Shown piece by piece: positions 45,339 through 53,768 of a DNA stretch of 64,000 nt (the stretch's first letter is position 1; every line of letters begins with the position of its first letter). The notes beneath the pieces were generated by a model, which did not search any database, was not told the origin of the DNA, and was given only the letters and a program-made list of their open reading frames with translations. The translations under genes and the position numbers were made by a program. Source of the DNA: Selenomonas ruminantium AC2024 (lineage in GTDB: Bacteria; Bacillota; Negativicutes; Selenomonadales; Selenomonadaceae); NCBI RefSeq assembly GCF_000687995.1, contig NZ_JIAC01000001.1, positions 124,001-188,000 of the forward strand, in the 5' to 3' direction.

Positions 45339-46868
45339 TTAGAGTTCCACCAGGTTCTTGCCCGTCATTTCGGCCGGAATCTCTACGCCTGCCAGCGTGA
45401 GGAGAGTCGGTGCGATATCGCAGAGGGCGCCGTCCTTAACGGACTTAACGCGGTCGGATACCACGATGAACGGTACCGGATTGGTGGTATGTTTGGTGAA
45501 GGGCTGATCGTTGTCGTAGTCCATCATCTTGTCGGCGTTGCCGTGGTCAGCGGTGATGCAGACCTCGCCGCCAACTTCGCGGATGGCGTCTACGAAACGG
45601 CCAACACAGGTGTCTACCGTTTCCACAGCCTTGATTACAGCCGGGAATACGCCGGTATGACCAACCATGTCGCAGTTTGCATAGTTGAGGATGATGAAGT
45701 CGTATTTGCCGGATTTGATGGCTTCTACTACTTTATCCGTAACTTCCACAGCGCTCATTTCCGGCTGGAGGTCGTAGGTTGCAACCTTCGGGGACGGAAC
45801 GAGGATGCGGTCTTCACCCTTGTAGGGTTCTTCCACGCCGCCGTTGAAGAAGAACGTTACATGTGCGTACTTCTCGGTTTCGGCAATGCGCAGCTGGGTC
45901 ATGCCCTTGTTCTGGATGATTTCGCCCAGCGTGTTGTTGATGGATTCCGGCGGGAAAGCTACGAGAGCGTTCATGCCGTCTTCGTACTGGGAGAAGGTAG
46001 CGAACGGAATCTTCAAATCTTCGTCGCGTTCGAAACCGTCAAAGATTTCATCCACGAAGGAATGCGTGAGCTGACGGGCACGGTCTGGACGGAAGTTGAA
46101 GAAGATAGCGCCGTCGCCATTCTTCATGCCTTCGTAGCCTTTGACTACGAACGGCACAACGAATTCATCGTTTACATCGTTGTCGTAGCTTGCCTTGAGG
46201 CCGGCTACTGCAGAATCAGCGCTTACGCCTTCTGCATGGGTGATGGCTTCATAAGCCTTGACTACGCGTTCCCAACGGTTGTCGCGGTCCATAGCGTAGT
46301 AACGGCCGCTGACGGTTGCAATGCAGCCAGCACCGATTTCTTTGCACTTTGCCTCGAGTTCTTCGAGGAAAGGCTGTGCGCTCTGAGGCGGTACATCACG
46401 GCCATCGAGGAAAGCATGTACATAAACTTCCTTGATGCCCTCTTTCTTAGCCATTTCGAGCAGTGCATAGAGGTGATCCTGATGGCTGTGCACGCCACCC
46501 GGGGAAACGAGGCCCATGAGGTGCAGGGCGCCGTTCTTTTCTTTCACGCCGTTGACGATGGAAAGGAGAGCTTCGTTCTTGAAGAAGTCGCCGTTCTTGA
46601 TGTCGCGGGTGATGCGGGTCAGCTGCTGATAGATGATGCGGCCGGCACCGATGTTGGTATGACCAACTTCGGAGTTACCCATCTGACCATCCGGCAGGCC
46701 GACGAATTCGCCGGAAGCCTGCAGCTGGCTGGTCTTATACTTGGCAAGGAGTCCGTCGAGAACAGGAGTGTTAGCTACCTGTACAGCGTTGTTCTTGTCG
46801 GTTTTATCACCGAGGCCGCAGCCATCCATGATGATGAGGGCCACCGGTGCATTTTTAAGAGTTGCCAT
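45339..46868 (-). CDS. gpmI: 2,3-bisphosphoglycerate-independent phosphoglycerate mutase
   Basis: A 509-residue enzyme that converts 3-phosphoglycerate to 2-phosphoglycerate in glycolysis. The N-terminal ALIIMDGCGLGDKTDKNN gives the metal-binding Asp. GQMGNSEVGHTNIGAGRI holds the catalytic serine (about S66). The C-terminal ITADHGNADKMMDYD and TKHTTNPVPFIVV complete the metal site of the alkaline-phosphatase-like fold. Last gene of gap-pgk-tpiA-gpmI. AAGGAG is 12 bases before the ATG, somewhat far, so initiation may be moderate. Confidence 0.97.
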   Translation of the reverse strand: MATLKNAPVALIIMDGCGLGDKTDKNNAVQVANTPVLDGLLAKYKTSQLQASGEFVGLPDGQMGNSEVGHTNIGAGRIIYQQLTRITRDIKNGDFFKNEALLSIVNGVKEKNGALHLMGLVSPGGVHSHQDHLYALLEMAKKEGIKEVYVHAFLDGRDVPPQSAQPFLEELEAKCKEIGAGCIATVSGRYYAMDRDNRWERVVKAYEAITHAEGVSADSAVAGLKASYDNDVNDEFVVPFVVKGYEGMKNGDGAIFFNFRPDRARQLTHSFVDEIFDGFERDEDLKIPFATFSQYEDGMNALVAFPPESINNTLGEIIQNKGMTQLRIAETEKYAHVTFFFNGGVEEPYKGEDRILVPSPKVATYDLQPEMSAVEVTDKVVEAIKSGKYDFIILNYANCDMVGHTGVFPAVIKAVETVDTCVGRFVDAIREVGGEVCITADHGNADKMMDYDNDQPFTKHTTNPVPFIVVSDRVKSVKDGALCDIAPTLLTLAGVEIPAEMTGKNLVEL

Positions 46869-46900
46869 GTTTTTTATATGCTCCTTCTAAGAAACACAGA

Positions 46901-47650
46901 TTAGAAGTTAACGATAGCGCTGAAGTCTTCAGCCTTCAGGGAAGCGCCGCCTACGAGAGCACCGTCAACATTCGGCTGCTGCATAAGGTCTTTAATCGTA
47001 GCCGGTTTTACGCTGCCGCCGTACTGGATGCGGATAGCGTCAGCTGCCGTCTGGTCGAATTTCTTAGCAACAGCTTCGCGGATAGCTTTGCAGACTTCTT
47101 CAGCCTGGTCAAAGGTAGCCGTCTTGCCCGTGCCGATAGCCCAGATCGGTTCATAAGCAATAACGAGTTTTGCAACTTCGCTAGCCTGGAAGCCTTCGAG
47201 AGCAGCGTTAATCTGAGCAACTACATGGTCGATGTAAGTGCCAGCTTCACGGATTTCGAGGCTTTCACCGCAGCAGATGATCGGGGTGATGCCAGCAGCA
47301 AAAGCAGCACGAGCGCGCTTGTTTACGCCTTCATCCGTTTCACCGAAGTAGTCACGGCGTTCGCTGTGGCCAAGGACAACGTAATCTACGCCGATTTCGT
47401 TGAGCATACCCGTGGAGATTTCGCCCGTGAAAGCACCTTTTGCTTCCCAATGTACGTTCTGTGCGCCAACATGGATGTTGGTGCCTTTTACTGCTTCACA
47501 AACGGAGGAAAGAGCCGTAGCCGTTGGGCAAACCACAACGTCTACCGTAGCGTCCTTAACGAGAGGAGCCAGAGCCTTTACGAGCTCAACGCCTTCCTTA
47601 ATCGTGTTGTTCATTTTCCAGTTGCCTGCAATAATCGGAGTTCTAGCCAT
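46901..47650 (-). CDS. tpiA: Triosephosphate isomerase
   Basis: A 249-residue TIM-barrel enzyme that interconverts dihydroxyacetone phosphate and glyceraldehyde 3-phosphate. Marks: [11 protein letters not shown] (catalytic Lys), [14 protein letters not shown] (catalytic His), [16 protein letters not shown] (catalytic Glu and the mobile loop) and [12 protein letters not shown] near the C-terminus. Full length. GGGAGG precedes the ATG. It lies 32 bases before gpmI and 269 bases after pgk. Confidence 0.97.
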   Translation of the reverse strand: MARTPIIAGNWKMNNTIKEGVELVKALAPLVKDATVDVVVCPTATALSSVCEAVKGTNIHVGAQNVHWEAKGAFTGEISTGMLNEIGVDYVVLGHSERRDYFGETDEGVNKRARAAFAAGITPIICCGESLEIREAGTYIDHVVAQINAALEGFQASEVAKLVIAYEPIWAIGTGKTATFDQAEEVCKAIREAVAKKFDQTAADAIRIQYGGSVKPATIKDLMQQPNVDGALVGGASLKAEDFSAIVNF

Positions 47651-47706
47651 TTTTATAGCCTCCCAATTTAATTTTTAATTTTAAATTGATAAGATAGCTT
47701 ACATCG

Positions 47707-47760
47707 CCACCTCATCCGCCCCCTGCGGGGGCACCTTCCCCATAGGGGAAGGCTTTTTCT
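47707..47760. repeat. Extragenic palindrome (CCTCATCCG / CCTTCCCC-type)
   Basis: CCACCTCATCCGCC, then CCCCTGCGGGGG, then the hairpin CCTTCCCCATAGGGGAAGG and, on the plus strand, a CTTTTTCTTT tail. It stands between pgk and tpiA; the T-rich tail is on the strand opposite to the genes. Confidence 0.7.
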
Positions 47761-47879
47761 TTCGTCTCAAAAAGATAACGCGTACTCGTTGCCCAGCGCC
47801 CAAGGAAGGGCGCAGGCGGACGTAAATCCCGTGATGGGATTTCAGTCCGTGTTTTCGCCTGTGCCCGTTAGGGTATTTG

Positions 47880-47910
47880 GATACTTTTCTTTGCGCCAAA
47901 GAAAAGTATC
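47880..47910. repeat. Perfect inverted repeat downstream of pgk
   Basis: A 14-bp perfect stem (GATACTTTTCTTTG with CAAAGAAAAGTATC) with a three-base loop, nine bases after the pgk stop codon. It may protect or process the pgk transcript. Confidence 0.75.
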
Positions 47911-47919
47911 ACCACTTAC

Positions 47920-49113
47920 TTATTTATCAGCGATTGCTGCTACGCCCGGCATTTCTTTGCCTTCGAGGAATTCCAGCGTTGCACCGCCACCGGTGGAAAC
48001 GTGGGAAATCTTATCGGTGAGGCCAGTCTTCTTGAGAGCTGCTACGGAGTCACCACCGCCAACGATGGAGATAGCGCCTTCGTCCGTTGCCTTAGCAACA
48101 GCTTCAGCCACAGCCAGGGTGCCTTTAGCGAAAGCGTCGAATTCGAATACGCCCATAGGACCGTTCCAAACAACCGTCTTAGCGCCTTTGAGTGCTTCCA
48201 CGTATTTTTCGGAGGTCTTCACGCCAGAATCGAGTGCCTGCCAGCCATCGGGAACTTTGTCCACGTCAACAGTCTGGGTGTTGGCATCTGCAGCGAATTT
48301 ATCAGCGATAACGAGGTCAACCGGCAGAATTACTTCTACGCCCTTTTCTTCTGCTTTCTTGAGCAGTTCACGAGCCAGGTCGTACTTGTCCGGTTCGCAG
48401 AGGGATGCACCGATGGGCAGGCCTTTAGCTGCGTCGAAGGTATGAGCCATGCCGCCGCCGATGATGATTTTGTCAACCTTTTCAATCATGTTGCTGATTA
48501 CGCCGATTTTATCAGAAACCTTAGCGCCGCCGATGATGGCAACGAACGGATGCTGCGGAGCTTCCAGAGTCTTGCCGATGTAGTTGATTTCTTTTTCCAT
48601 GAGGAAACCGGCAACAACTTCCACGTACTGAGCAATACCAGCGTTGGAAGCATGGCCGCGGTGGGATACACCGAAAGCATCGTCAACAGCAACGTCAGCG
48701 AGGCTAGCCAGCTGTTTTGCAAATTCGGGGTCGTTCTTCTTTTCAGCCTTGTGATAACGGAGGTTTTCGAGAAGCAGAACTTCGCCAGCCTTGAGGTCAG
48801 CAGCAGCTTTTTCAGCAACTTCGCCTACGCAGTCAGAAGCCCATTTTACATCTTTGCCGAGGAGTTCGGACAGATGTGCAACGAGGTGCTTCGTGGAGAA
48901 CTGCGGCTCACGAGCTTCGGTCGGACGGCCGATGTGGCAAGCCAGGATAACAGCAGCGCCGTTATCGAGCAGGTAGTTGATGGTCGGCAGCGTGCGAACC
49001 ATACGGGTGTCATTGGTGATGTTCTGATTTTCATCGAACGGAACGTTGTAGTCAACGCGGACAAATACTTTTTTGCCCTTGACGTCAATATCTTTCAGGG
49101 TTTTCTTATCCAT
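47920..49113 (-). CDS. pgk: Phosphoglycerate kinase
   Basis: A 397-residue enzyme, full length, transferring phosphate from 1,3-bisphosphoglycerate to ADP. Marks: KKVFVRVDYNVPFDENQN (the family signature), HIGRP, GEVLLLENLRYHKAEKKND, and the C-terminal SIVGGGDSVAALKKTG and STGGGATLEFLEGKEMPGV nucleotide-binding loops. It lies between gap and tpiA and is read in the same direction. Confidence 0.97.
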   Translation of the reverse strand: MDKKTLKDIDVKGKKVFVRVDYNVPFDENQNITNDTRMVRTLPTINYLLDNGAAVILACHIGRPTEAREPQFSTKHLVAHLSELLGKDVKWASDCVGEVAEKAAADLKAGEVLLLENLRYHKAEKKNDPEFAKQLASLADVAVDDAFGVSHRGHASNAGIAQYVEVVAGFLMEKEINYIGKTLEAPQHPFVAIIGGAKVSDKIGVISNMIEKVDKIIIGGGMAHTFDAAKGLPIGASLCEPDKYDLARELLKKAEEKGVEVILPVDLVIADKFAADANTQTVDVDKVPDGWQALDSGVKTSEKYVEALKGAKTVVWNGPMGVFEFDAFAKGTLAVAEAVAKATDEGAISIVGGGDSVAALKKTGLTDKISHVSTGGGATLEFLEGKEMPGVAAIADK

Positions 49114-49138
49114 TTATAAACCTCCAAAACAATAAATT

Positions 49139-49171
49139 GAGGCCCGGCCCAAGTTTGCCAGGCCGGACCTC
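49139..49171 (-). terminator. GC-rich stem-loop between gap and pgk
   Basis: An 11-bp stem (GAGGTCCGGCC with GGCCGGGCCTC) and an 11-base loop; only AATTTATTG follows on the minus strand. A partial terminator or an RNA-stabilising hairpin that lets gap be expressed above pgk is likely. Confidence 0.6.
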
Positions 49172-49209
49172 AATAGATCTTCGTCGTATTCAGTTACGAA
49201 ATCAAATAA

Positions 49210-50220
49210 TTAGCCGAGTTCAGCGAAGTATTTGATGGTACGAACCATCTGGCTCGTGTAGCTGTTTTCGTTGTCGTACCAGGATACAACCTGTACCTGC
49301 GTGCCACCTTCAACGGGGTTAACCATCGTCTGCGTAGCATCGAACAGGGAACCGAAACGCATGCCAACGATATCGCTGGATACGATTTCTTCTTCGTTGT
49401 AACCGAAGGATTCCGTAGCTTCCTTCTTCATCTGAGCGTTGATCTGTTCAACCGTAACGTCGCCCTTAACAACAGCGTTGAGGATCGTCGTGGAACCAGT
49501 CGGGGTCGGAACGCGCTGTGCAGCACCGATCAGTTTGCCCTTCAGTTCAGGAATTACGAGGCCGATAGCTTTAGCAGCACCCGTGGAGTTCGGAACGATG
49601 TTGCAAGCTGCTGCACGGCTGCGACGGAGGTCGCCTTTACGCTGCGGGCCATCCAGAGTCATCTGGTCGCCAGTGTAAGCGTGAATCGTGCACATGATAC
49701 CGGACTGAATCGGAGCCAGGTCGTTCAGAGCCTTAGCCATCGGAGCAAGGCAGTTCGTCGTGCAGGATGCAGCGGAGATAACCTTGTCTTCCTTCGTCAG
49801 GGTTTCATGGTTAACGTTGTATACGATAGTCGGGAGGTCGTTACCAGCCGGAGCGGAGATAACAACTTTCTTAGCGCCTGCAGCCAGGTGTGCAGAAGCT
49901 TTTTCTTTGGAAGTGTAGAAACCAGTGCATTCGAGAACTACGTCTACATCATGCTTGCCCCAAGGAATGTCTTTTGCATCCTTTTCAGCGTAGATTTTGA
50001 TTTCTTTGCCGTTAACGGTGATGCTGTCTTCGCCAGCCTCTACCTTGTCAGCGTACTTGTACTTACCCTGCGTGGAATCATACTTGAGCAGGTGTGCGAG
50101 CATTTTCGGGCTCGTGAGGTCGTTGATTGCAACTACTTCATAACCCTCTGCATCGAACATCTGACGGAAAGCGAGACGGCCAATACGGCCAAAACCATTG
50201 ATAGCAACTTTTACTGCCAT
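49210..50220 (-). CDS. gap: Glyceraldehyde-3-phosphate dehydrogenase (NAD-type)
   Basis: A 336-residue enzyme of lower glycolysis. Marks: [17 protein letters not shown] (NAD-binding), the active-site [43 protein letters not shown], and the C-terminal [16 protein letters not shown]. First gene of the glycolytic cluster and preceded by its own promoter. Confidence 0.97.
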   Translation of the reverse strand: MAVKVAINGFGRIGRLAFRQMFDAEGYEVVAINDLTSPKMLAHLLKYDSTQGKYKYADKVEAGEDSITVNGKEIKIYAEKDAKDIPWGKHDVDVVLECTGFYTSKEKASAHLAAGAKKVVISAPAGNDLPTIVYNVNHETLTKEDKVISAASCTTNCLAPMAKALNDLAPIQSGIMCTIHAYTGDQMTLDGPQRKGDLRRSRAAACNIVPNSTGAAKAIGLVIPELKGKLIGAAQRVPTPTGSTTILNAVVKGDVTVEQINAQMKKEATESFGYNEEEIVSSDIVGMRFGSLFDATQTMVNPVEGGTQVQVVSWYDNENSYTSQMVRTIKYFAELG

Positions 50221-50270
50221 TTGAAAAATACCCCCTAAATTTTTTAGAAGTTTCAGTTCTTACAGAGACT

Positions 50271-50300
50271 ATAATACAATAACTCCCCCGCAAATGTCAA
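50271..50300 (-). promoter_or_regulatory. Predicted sigma-A promoter of the gap operon
   Basis: On the minus strand TTGACA (50295-50300) and TATTAT (50271-50276) with an 18-base spacer, 50 bases before the gap ATG. Confidence 0.7.
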
Positions 50301-50420
50301 TCTTTTTATCATAAATTAGAGCAATTATTCAATGAATCGCGGAGATTTTTTTCAAAAAATTCGTAACAACGATATAACAAGAGTTTTTCGGAGCAAACGA
50401 TGTGCGATAATAATAAAAAA

Positions 50421-50538
50421 AGCCTTCCCCTTGAGGGGAAGGTGGCACCCGTCAGGGTGACGGATGAGGTGACAGATTTCTGCGAGAAACACCTCATCCA
50501 CCGCTGCGCGGTCCCCCTTCCCCTCAAAGGGGAAGGCT
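50421..50538. repeat. Two inverted copies of the CCTTCCCC / CCTCATCCG palindrome
   Basis: Two units face each other: AGCCTTCCCC at 50421 and GGGGAAGGCT at 50538 are the outer arms, and GATGAGGTG (50463-50471) with CACCTCATC (50490-50498) the inner ones. The whole block can fold as one long hairpin with side stems. It lies in the 344-base gap between gap and scfB; besides this repeat and the gap promoter, nothing else is seen there. Confidence 0.8.
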
Positions 50539-50564
50539 CATATACGATAAATTTTGTTTATGAT

Positions 50565-51965
50565 TTATGCGAGTTCGTCTTCTTTTTCGAGCTTTTCCAG
50601 TTCGAGCATAGCCTGAACATAGATGGCACACTCCAGACGTTTCTTCTGGATTTCGCAGCCCACTTCGTAAGGCTTGCGGATATCGCCGTGGAACAGGTCG
50701 GCGTTGGCATGGCAGCCGCCGGAACAGAAGAAACGGGACCAGCAGTCGCGGCATTTTTCCTTGTTGAGCACATGGCTTTCGCGGAAGTACTGCGGCAGCT
50801 TTGTATCCGTCACGCCTTCGTCCAAAGAACCTAAGCGGTAACCTTCACGGCCAACGAACTGATGGCAGGGATAGAGGTCGCCGTTTTCGGCCACAGCGAA
50901 GTATTCGTGACCGGCACCGCAGCCCGAGAGGCGCTTAGCCACGCAGGGGCCATTAGAAAGGTCCATATTGAAATGGAAGAAGAAGAAACCTTTGCCCTCA
51001 CGATGGCGCTTCATATAGGCTTCAGTCAGCTTGTCGTACTCGGCATAGATGCGGGGCAGGTCTTCCTCGGTAAAGCCCAGCGGGCTGTCCTTCAAGACCA
51101 CCGGTTCCATGGACAGGATATCAAAGCCTTCATCATTCATGGAGAGCACATCATCGGTGAAGTCCATATTGTTCTTCGTATAGGTGCCGCGCAGGTAGGT
51201 GTAGACACCGCGGTAATCCCAGTCGCCGCCCTTACGGGAATCGAGGCACTTGTGGAAGTTCTTGATGGCTCTATCATAGGAACCATTGCCGCCCACATCC
51301 GGACGCATGGCGTCATGGACTTCCTTGCGGCCATCGAGGGACAGCACGAGGGAGAAGTCATTGTCGTTGAGCCACTTGATGTTTTCATCATTTAATAAGA
51401 GGCCATTGGTCGTCAGCGTCAGCTTGAACTTCTTGCCCGTTTCCTGCTCGCGCTTGCGGGCGTATTCGGTCACGGCCTTGACTGTCTTCATATTGATGAG
51501 AGGTTCGCCGCCGAAAAAGTCCATTTCGAGATGCTTTCTGGGGCCGCTGCTCTTTATAAGGAAGTCAACGGCTTTCATGCCGGTTTCCGGACTCATGATG
51601 GCACGTTCCTGACCGTAGCTGCCGCCGTCGCCAAAGCAGTATTTGCAGCGCAGGTTGCAATCCTGAGCAATCATCAGGCACAGGGATTTTACGAGGCCCT
51701 TCTGCTTGAAGGTAGGAGGCACATCGATATCCGGGGCAAAGAGTTCCCCAGCGTCCATCAGCGCATGAAGTTCGTCCAGCGCTTCTGCCAGGTCTTCTTT
51801 CTTGTAGCTGTCCTGCAGTGCAGCGATTACAGCCGCATCATTTTCCCCGTCAAAGGTGTCCATGATGTCGTAAATCATTTTATCGATAACGTGCACCGCA
51901 CCGCTGTTGATGTCGAGCAATATATAGGTACCGTTTTGCACGAATTTATGAATTTTGGCTTTCAT
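50565..51965 (-). CDS. scfB: SCIFF peptide radical SAM maturase (thioether-forming)
   Basis: A 466-residue radical SAM enzyme. CNLRCKYCFGDGGSYG (about residues 98-113) is the CxxxCxxC cluster-binding motif. A SPASM/twitch C-terminus follows (CGAGHEYFAVAENGDLYPCHQF, then CRDCWSRFFCSGGCHANAD). An N-terminal RRE-like domain (about 1-85) probably binds the precursor. Members of this family make Cys-Thr thioether bonds in the SCIFF peptide. The precursor gene ends 69 bases upstream. The C-terminus is Glu/Lys-rich. Confidence 0.93.
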   Translation of the reverse strand: MKAKIHKFVQNGTYILLDINSGAVHVIDKMIYDIMDTFDGENDAAVIAALQDSYKKEDLAEALDELHALMDAGELFAPDIDVPPTFKQKGLVKSLCLMIAQDCNLRCKYCFGDGGSYGQERAIMSPETGMKAVDFLIKSSGPRKHLEMDFFGGEPLINMKTVKAVTEYARKREQETGKKFKLTLTTNGLLLNDENIKWLNDNDFSLVLSLDGRKEVHDAMRPDVGGNGSYDRAIKNFHKCLDSRKGGDWDYRGVYTYLRGTYTKNNMDFTDDVLSMNDEGFDILSMEPVVLKDSPLGFTEEDLPRIYAEYDKLTEAYMKRHREGKGFFFFHFNMDLSNGPCVAKRLSGCGAGHEYFAVAENGDLYPCHQFVGREGYRLGSLDEGVTDTKLPQYFRESHVLNKEKCRDCWSRFFCSGGCHANADLFHGDIRKPYEVGCEIQKKRLECAIYVQAMLELEKLEKEDELA

Positions 51966-51990
51966 TGTAACTCCTAACTTTCCTAAATGT

Positions 51991-52015
51991 AAAAAGCCCT
52001 CCCCAAAGGGAAGGC
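51991..52015 (-). terminator. Intrinsic terminator between scfA and scfB
   Basis: GCCTTCCC pairs with GGGAGGGC around a four-base loop, followed by TTTTT on the minus strand. It probably makes much more peptide than maturase mRNA. Confidence 0.85.
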
Positions 52016-52034
52016 CCGTAATTAAAGCAATTGC

Positions 52035-52175
52035 TTACTTTTCGCAAACCTGGTTGCCCACAGTGCAGGAAGTCTTGCAAGCGGACTGGCAGGAAGCCTG
52101 GCATTCGCCGCAGCCACCCGTCTTCAGGGTCTTCTGCAGAGAAGGTTTGTTGACCGTCTTGATGTGTTTCATCAT
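52035..52175 (-). CDS. scfA: SCIFF precursor peptide (six cysteines in about 45 residues)
   Basis: A 46-residue peptide too short for ordinary gene calling. It begins MMKHIKTVNKPSLQKTLKTG (leader-like) and continues with GGCGECQASCQSACKTSC and TVGNQVCEK, giving six cysteines at residues 22, 25, 29, 33, 37 and 44. This is the SCIFF (TIGR03973) pattern, including the CGECQxSCQSACKTSC core. AGGAGG lies five bases before the first of two adjacent ATG codons. The partner scfB radical SAM enzyme follows. Function of the mature peptide is unknown in the family. Confidence 0.95.
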   Translation of the reverse strand: MMKHIKTVNKPSLQKTLKTGGCGECQASCQSACKTSCTVGNQVCEK

Positions 52176-52209
52176 GTAGCCCTCCTATCAAAAATAGAAT
52201 CTCCTATGT

Positions 52210-52238
52210 ATTATACCGTTTTTTCTGGCATAACACAA
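52210..52238 (-). promoter_or_regulatory. Predicted sigma-A promoter of scfA
   Basis: On the minus strand TTGTGT (52233-52238), 17 bases and TATAAT (52210-52215), 35 bases before the scfA start. Confidence 0.7.
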
Positions 52239-52251
52239 GGAGATTGCAAAA

Positions 52252-53031
52252 TTATTTCTGACAATTCACCATCTGCCGCTGCTGAAAGGTAACCGGCGTG
52301 AGCTTGAGGCTCTCGGCAAAGTCATAAGCCAAAAGCAAATGCGCACCGACTGCTTCCGCACTATGGGCATCGGAGCCCAGAGTCACGAAGCGGCCGCCCA
52401 TTTCCTGATAGCGTTTGTAGATGGGCATAAGGTTTTCCAATGCGTCCTTCGCCCCCAGACGGCGGGTGTTGATTTCCATGACCACCTCATGGTCGATAGC
52501 CGTCTTGAGCACCGCATCGATTTCATCGGCAAATTCCCGATAGTAAAGTTCCGGGTCATCATAGGGCGCATAGCGGCAGATATAGTCGATATGACCCAGC
52601 GCATGAGCAAAGCTATGCGTCCTGAGATTTTCCGCCATCTGCACGAGATAGCGATGGTAGGCCGTCTGCTTATCCTTTCCCTCATAGTAGTCGGGATAGT
52701 AGATGTCCATATCATCCACCATATGCTGGGAGCAGATAATGAAATCAAACGGCACCCGCTGGGAAAATTCCACACTTACCTCGCGGGTACGCTCCCGCAT
52801 GCCGATTTCCACGCCCAGCCGCAGATTATCGCCCCGCAACTGGCTGTAGGTCTGCCAGTAAACATCCGGGTTAAAGGAAAAGACTTTGCCTTCCTTGCTC
52901 GTATAATCAGCGTCCAGATGCTCTGTAAAGACAAGACCAACGCCCTGCTTCTCAGCAGCTGCCAGAGCCTCCTCTGCCTTCATCTCTGAATCGGCGGAAA
53001 ACGCAGTGTGTATATGGCTGTCAAATATCAT
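52252..53031 (-). CDS. PHP-domain phosphatase (histidinol-phosphatase HisJ-like)
   Basis: A 259-residue PHP enzyme. DSHIHTAFSADSEM (HxH metal-binding), FTEHLDADY, ICSQHMVD and the C-terminal TLGSDAHSAEAVG supply the His/Asp metal ligands of the family. It probably hydrolyses histidinol phosphate in histidine biosynthesis, but PHP proteins also include other phosphoesterases and no other his gene is in the window. It lies 26 bases after the TSCPD-domain gene. Confidence 0.8.
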   Translation of the reverse strand: MIFDSHIHTAFSADSEMKAEEALAAAEKQGVGLVFTEHLDADYTSKEGKVFSFNPDVYWQTYSQLRGDNLRLGVEIGMRERTREVSVEFSQRVPFDFIICSQHMVDDMDIYYPDYYEGKDKQTAYHRYLVQMAENLRTHSFAHALGHIDYICRYAPYDDPELYYREFADEIDAVLKTAIDHEVVMEINTRRLGAKDALENLMPIYKRYQEMGGRFVTLGSDAHSAEAVGAHLLLAYDFAESLKLTPVTFQQRQMVNCQK

Positions 53032-53057
53032 GGTCGCACACTTTCCTCGTTCTCGTC

Positions 53058-53318
53058 TTATGCCTGCTGAGCAGCATAGGCTTCCTTGAGGGCATTGGCC
53101 AGCTGGTCGGGGCAGGAAGTCGGCCGGGGTCCACAGGTGTTGCCTGCGAAGCGCTCAATCACATGGTCGATATCCATGCCCACCACCAGTTTGGAAATGC
53201 CGGAAAGATTACCGGCACAGCCGCCCTCGAATTGGACGGACTTAATGATTTTGCCATCCAGTTCCACCGTTATCTTCTTGCTGCAGGTTCCCTGCGTCTT
53301 GTATTCGTACTTGCTCAT
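53058..53318 (-). CDS. TIGR03905-type TSCPD domain protein
   Basis: An 86-residue protein with three cysteines plus the family core: GTCSKKITVELDGKI, FEGGCAGNLSGISKLV, NTCGPRPTSCPDQLANAL. The TSCPD domain also occurs at the C-terminus of class II ribonucleotide reductases; the stand-alone protein has no known function. Its ATG overlaps the preceding stop by four bases (ATGA). Confidence 0.88.
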   Translation of the reverse strand: MSKYEYKTQGTCSKKITVELDGKIIKSVQFEGGCAGNLSGISKLVVGMDIDHVIERFAGNTCGPRPTSCPDQLANALKEAYAAQQA

Positions 53319-53749
53319 TTCTTCTGATTATCCTTTTCCTCAGTCTTTTTCAGCGGGGACAGGGCAAAATTCTGGAGATTGCCATTCTTGTCGAACAAGA
53401 ATACACAGCGTACCACAGGTTCCTTCTCAAAGGACATGAGATACATCAGCTGGTCGCCCTGGTCGAAGCGGGTCCAGCCCACAAAGCGGGAGGACTTGTA
53501 TTTTCCCAGATTCTTGGCCATATCATTGCTGATATCCGTAATTTTCTTGACGTCGATTTCCTTCTGTGCTTCAGCACCCATGAGTTTCAGGGATGCCGCC
53601 GGGTTGTTCTTCACCAGCATGGTATCCACCCAGGCCACAGCCTTGCCCTGCTGTGCGGACATGCTCTCGGCTTCCGGCGTAGCGGCCATAGCTGCCACGG
53701 ACATGCTCATCATAGCACCTAAAGCTAAAGCGACAATTTTCTTCTTCAC
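53315..53749 (-). CDS. Exported protein of unknown function
   Basis: About 144 residues from a GTG at 53749 (GAGGTG upstream); the track-length frame from 53782 would need an ATG without a ribosome-binding site. A signal peptide (KKKIVALALGAMMSMSVAAMAATP) precedes AVAWVDTMLVKNNPAASLKLMGAEA and a beta-rich C-terminal half (WTRFDQGDQLMYLMSFEKEPVVRCVFLFDKNGNLQNF). No family is recognised with confidence; the size and fold suggest a small periplasmic or surface protein. Confidence 0.7.
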   Translation of the reverse strand: MKKKIVALALGAMMSMSVAAMAATPEAESMSAQQGKAVAWVDTMLVKNNPAASLKLMGAEAQKEIDVKKITDISNDMAKNLGKYKSSRFVGWTRFDQGDQLMYLMSFEKEPVVRCVFLFDKNGNLQNFALSPLKKTEEKDNQKK

Positions 53750-53768
53750 TGCAATCACCTCATAATTT

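Noticed and set aside
45321-46904. Plus-strand reading frame of 527 codons over gpmI
   Set aside because: Antisense shadow of a clear phosphoglycerate mutase with all catalytic motifs.
47699-47899. 66-codon minus-strand frame between pgk and tpiA
   Set aside because: It is formed by the palindromic repeat itself and has no start signal.
48001-49119. Plus-strand reading frame of 372 codons over pgk
   Set aside because: Antisense shadow; no start signal and no family pattern.
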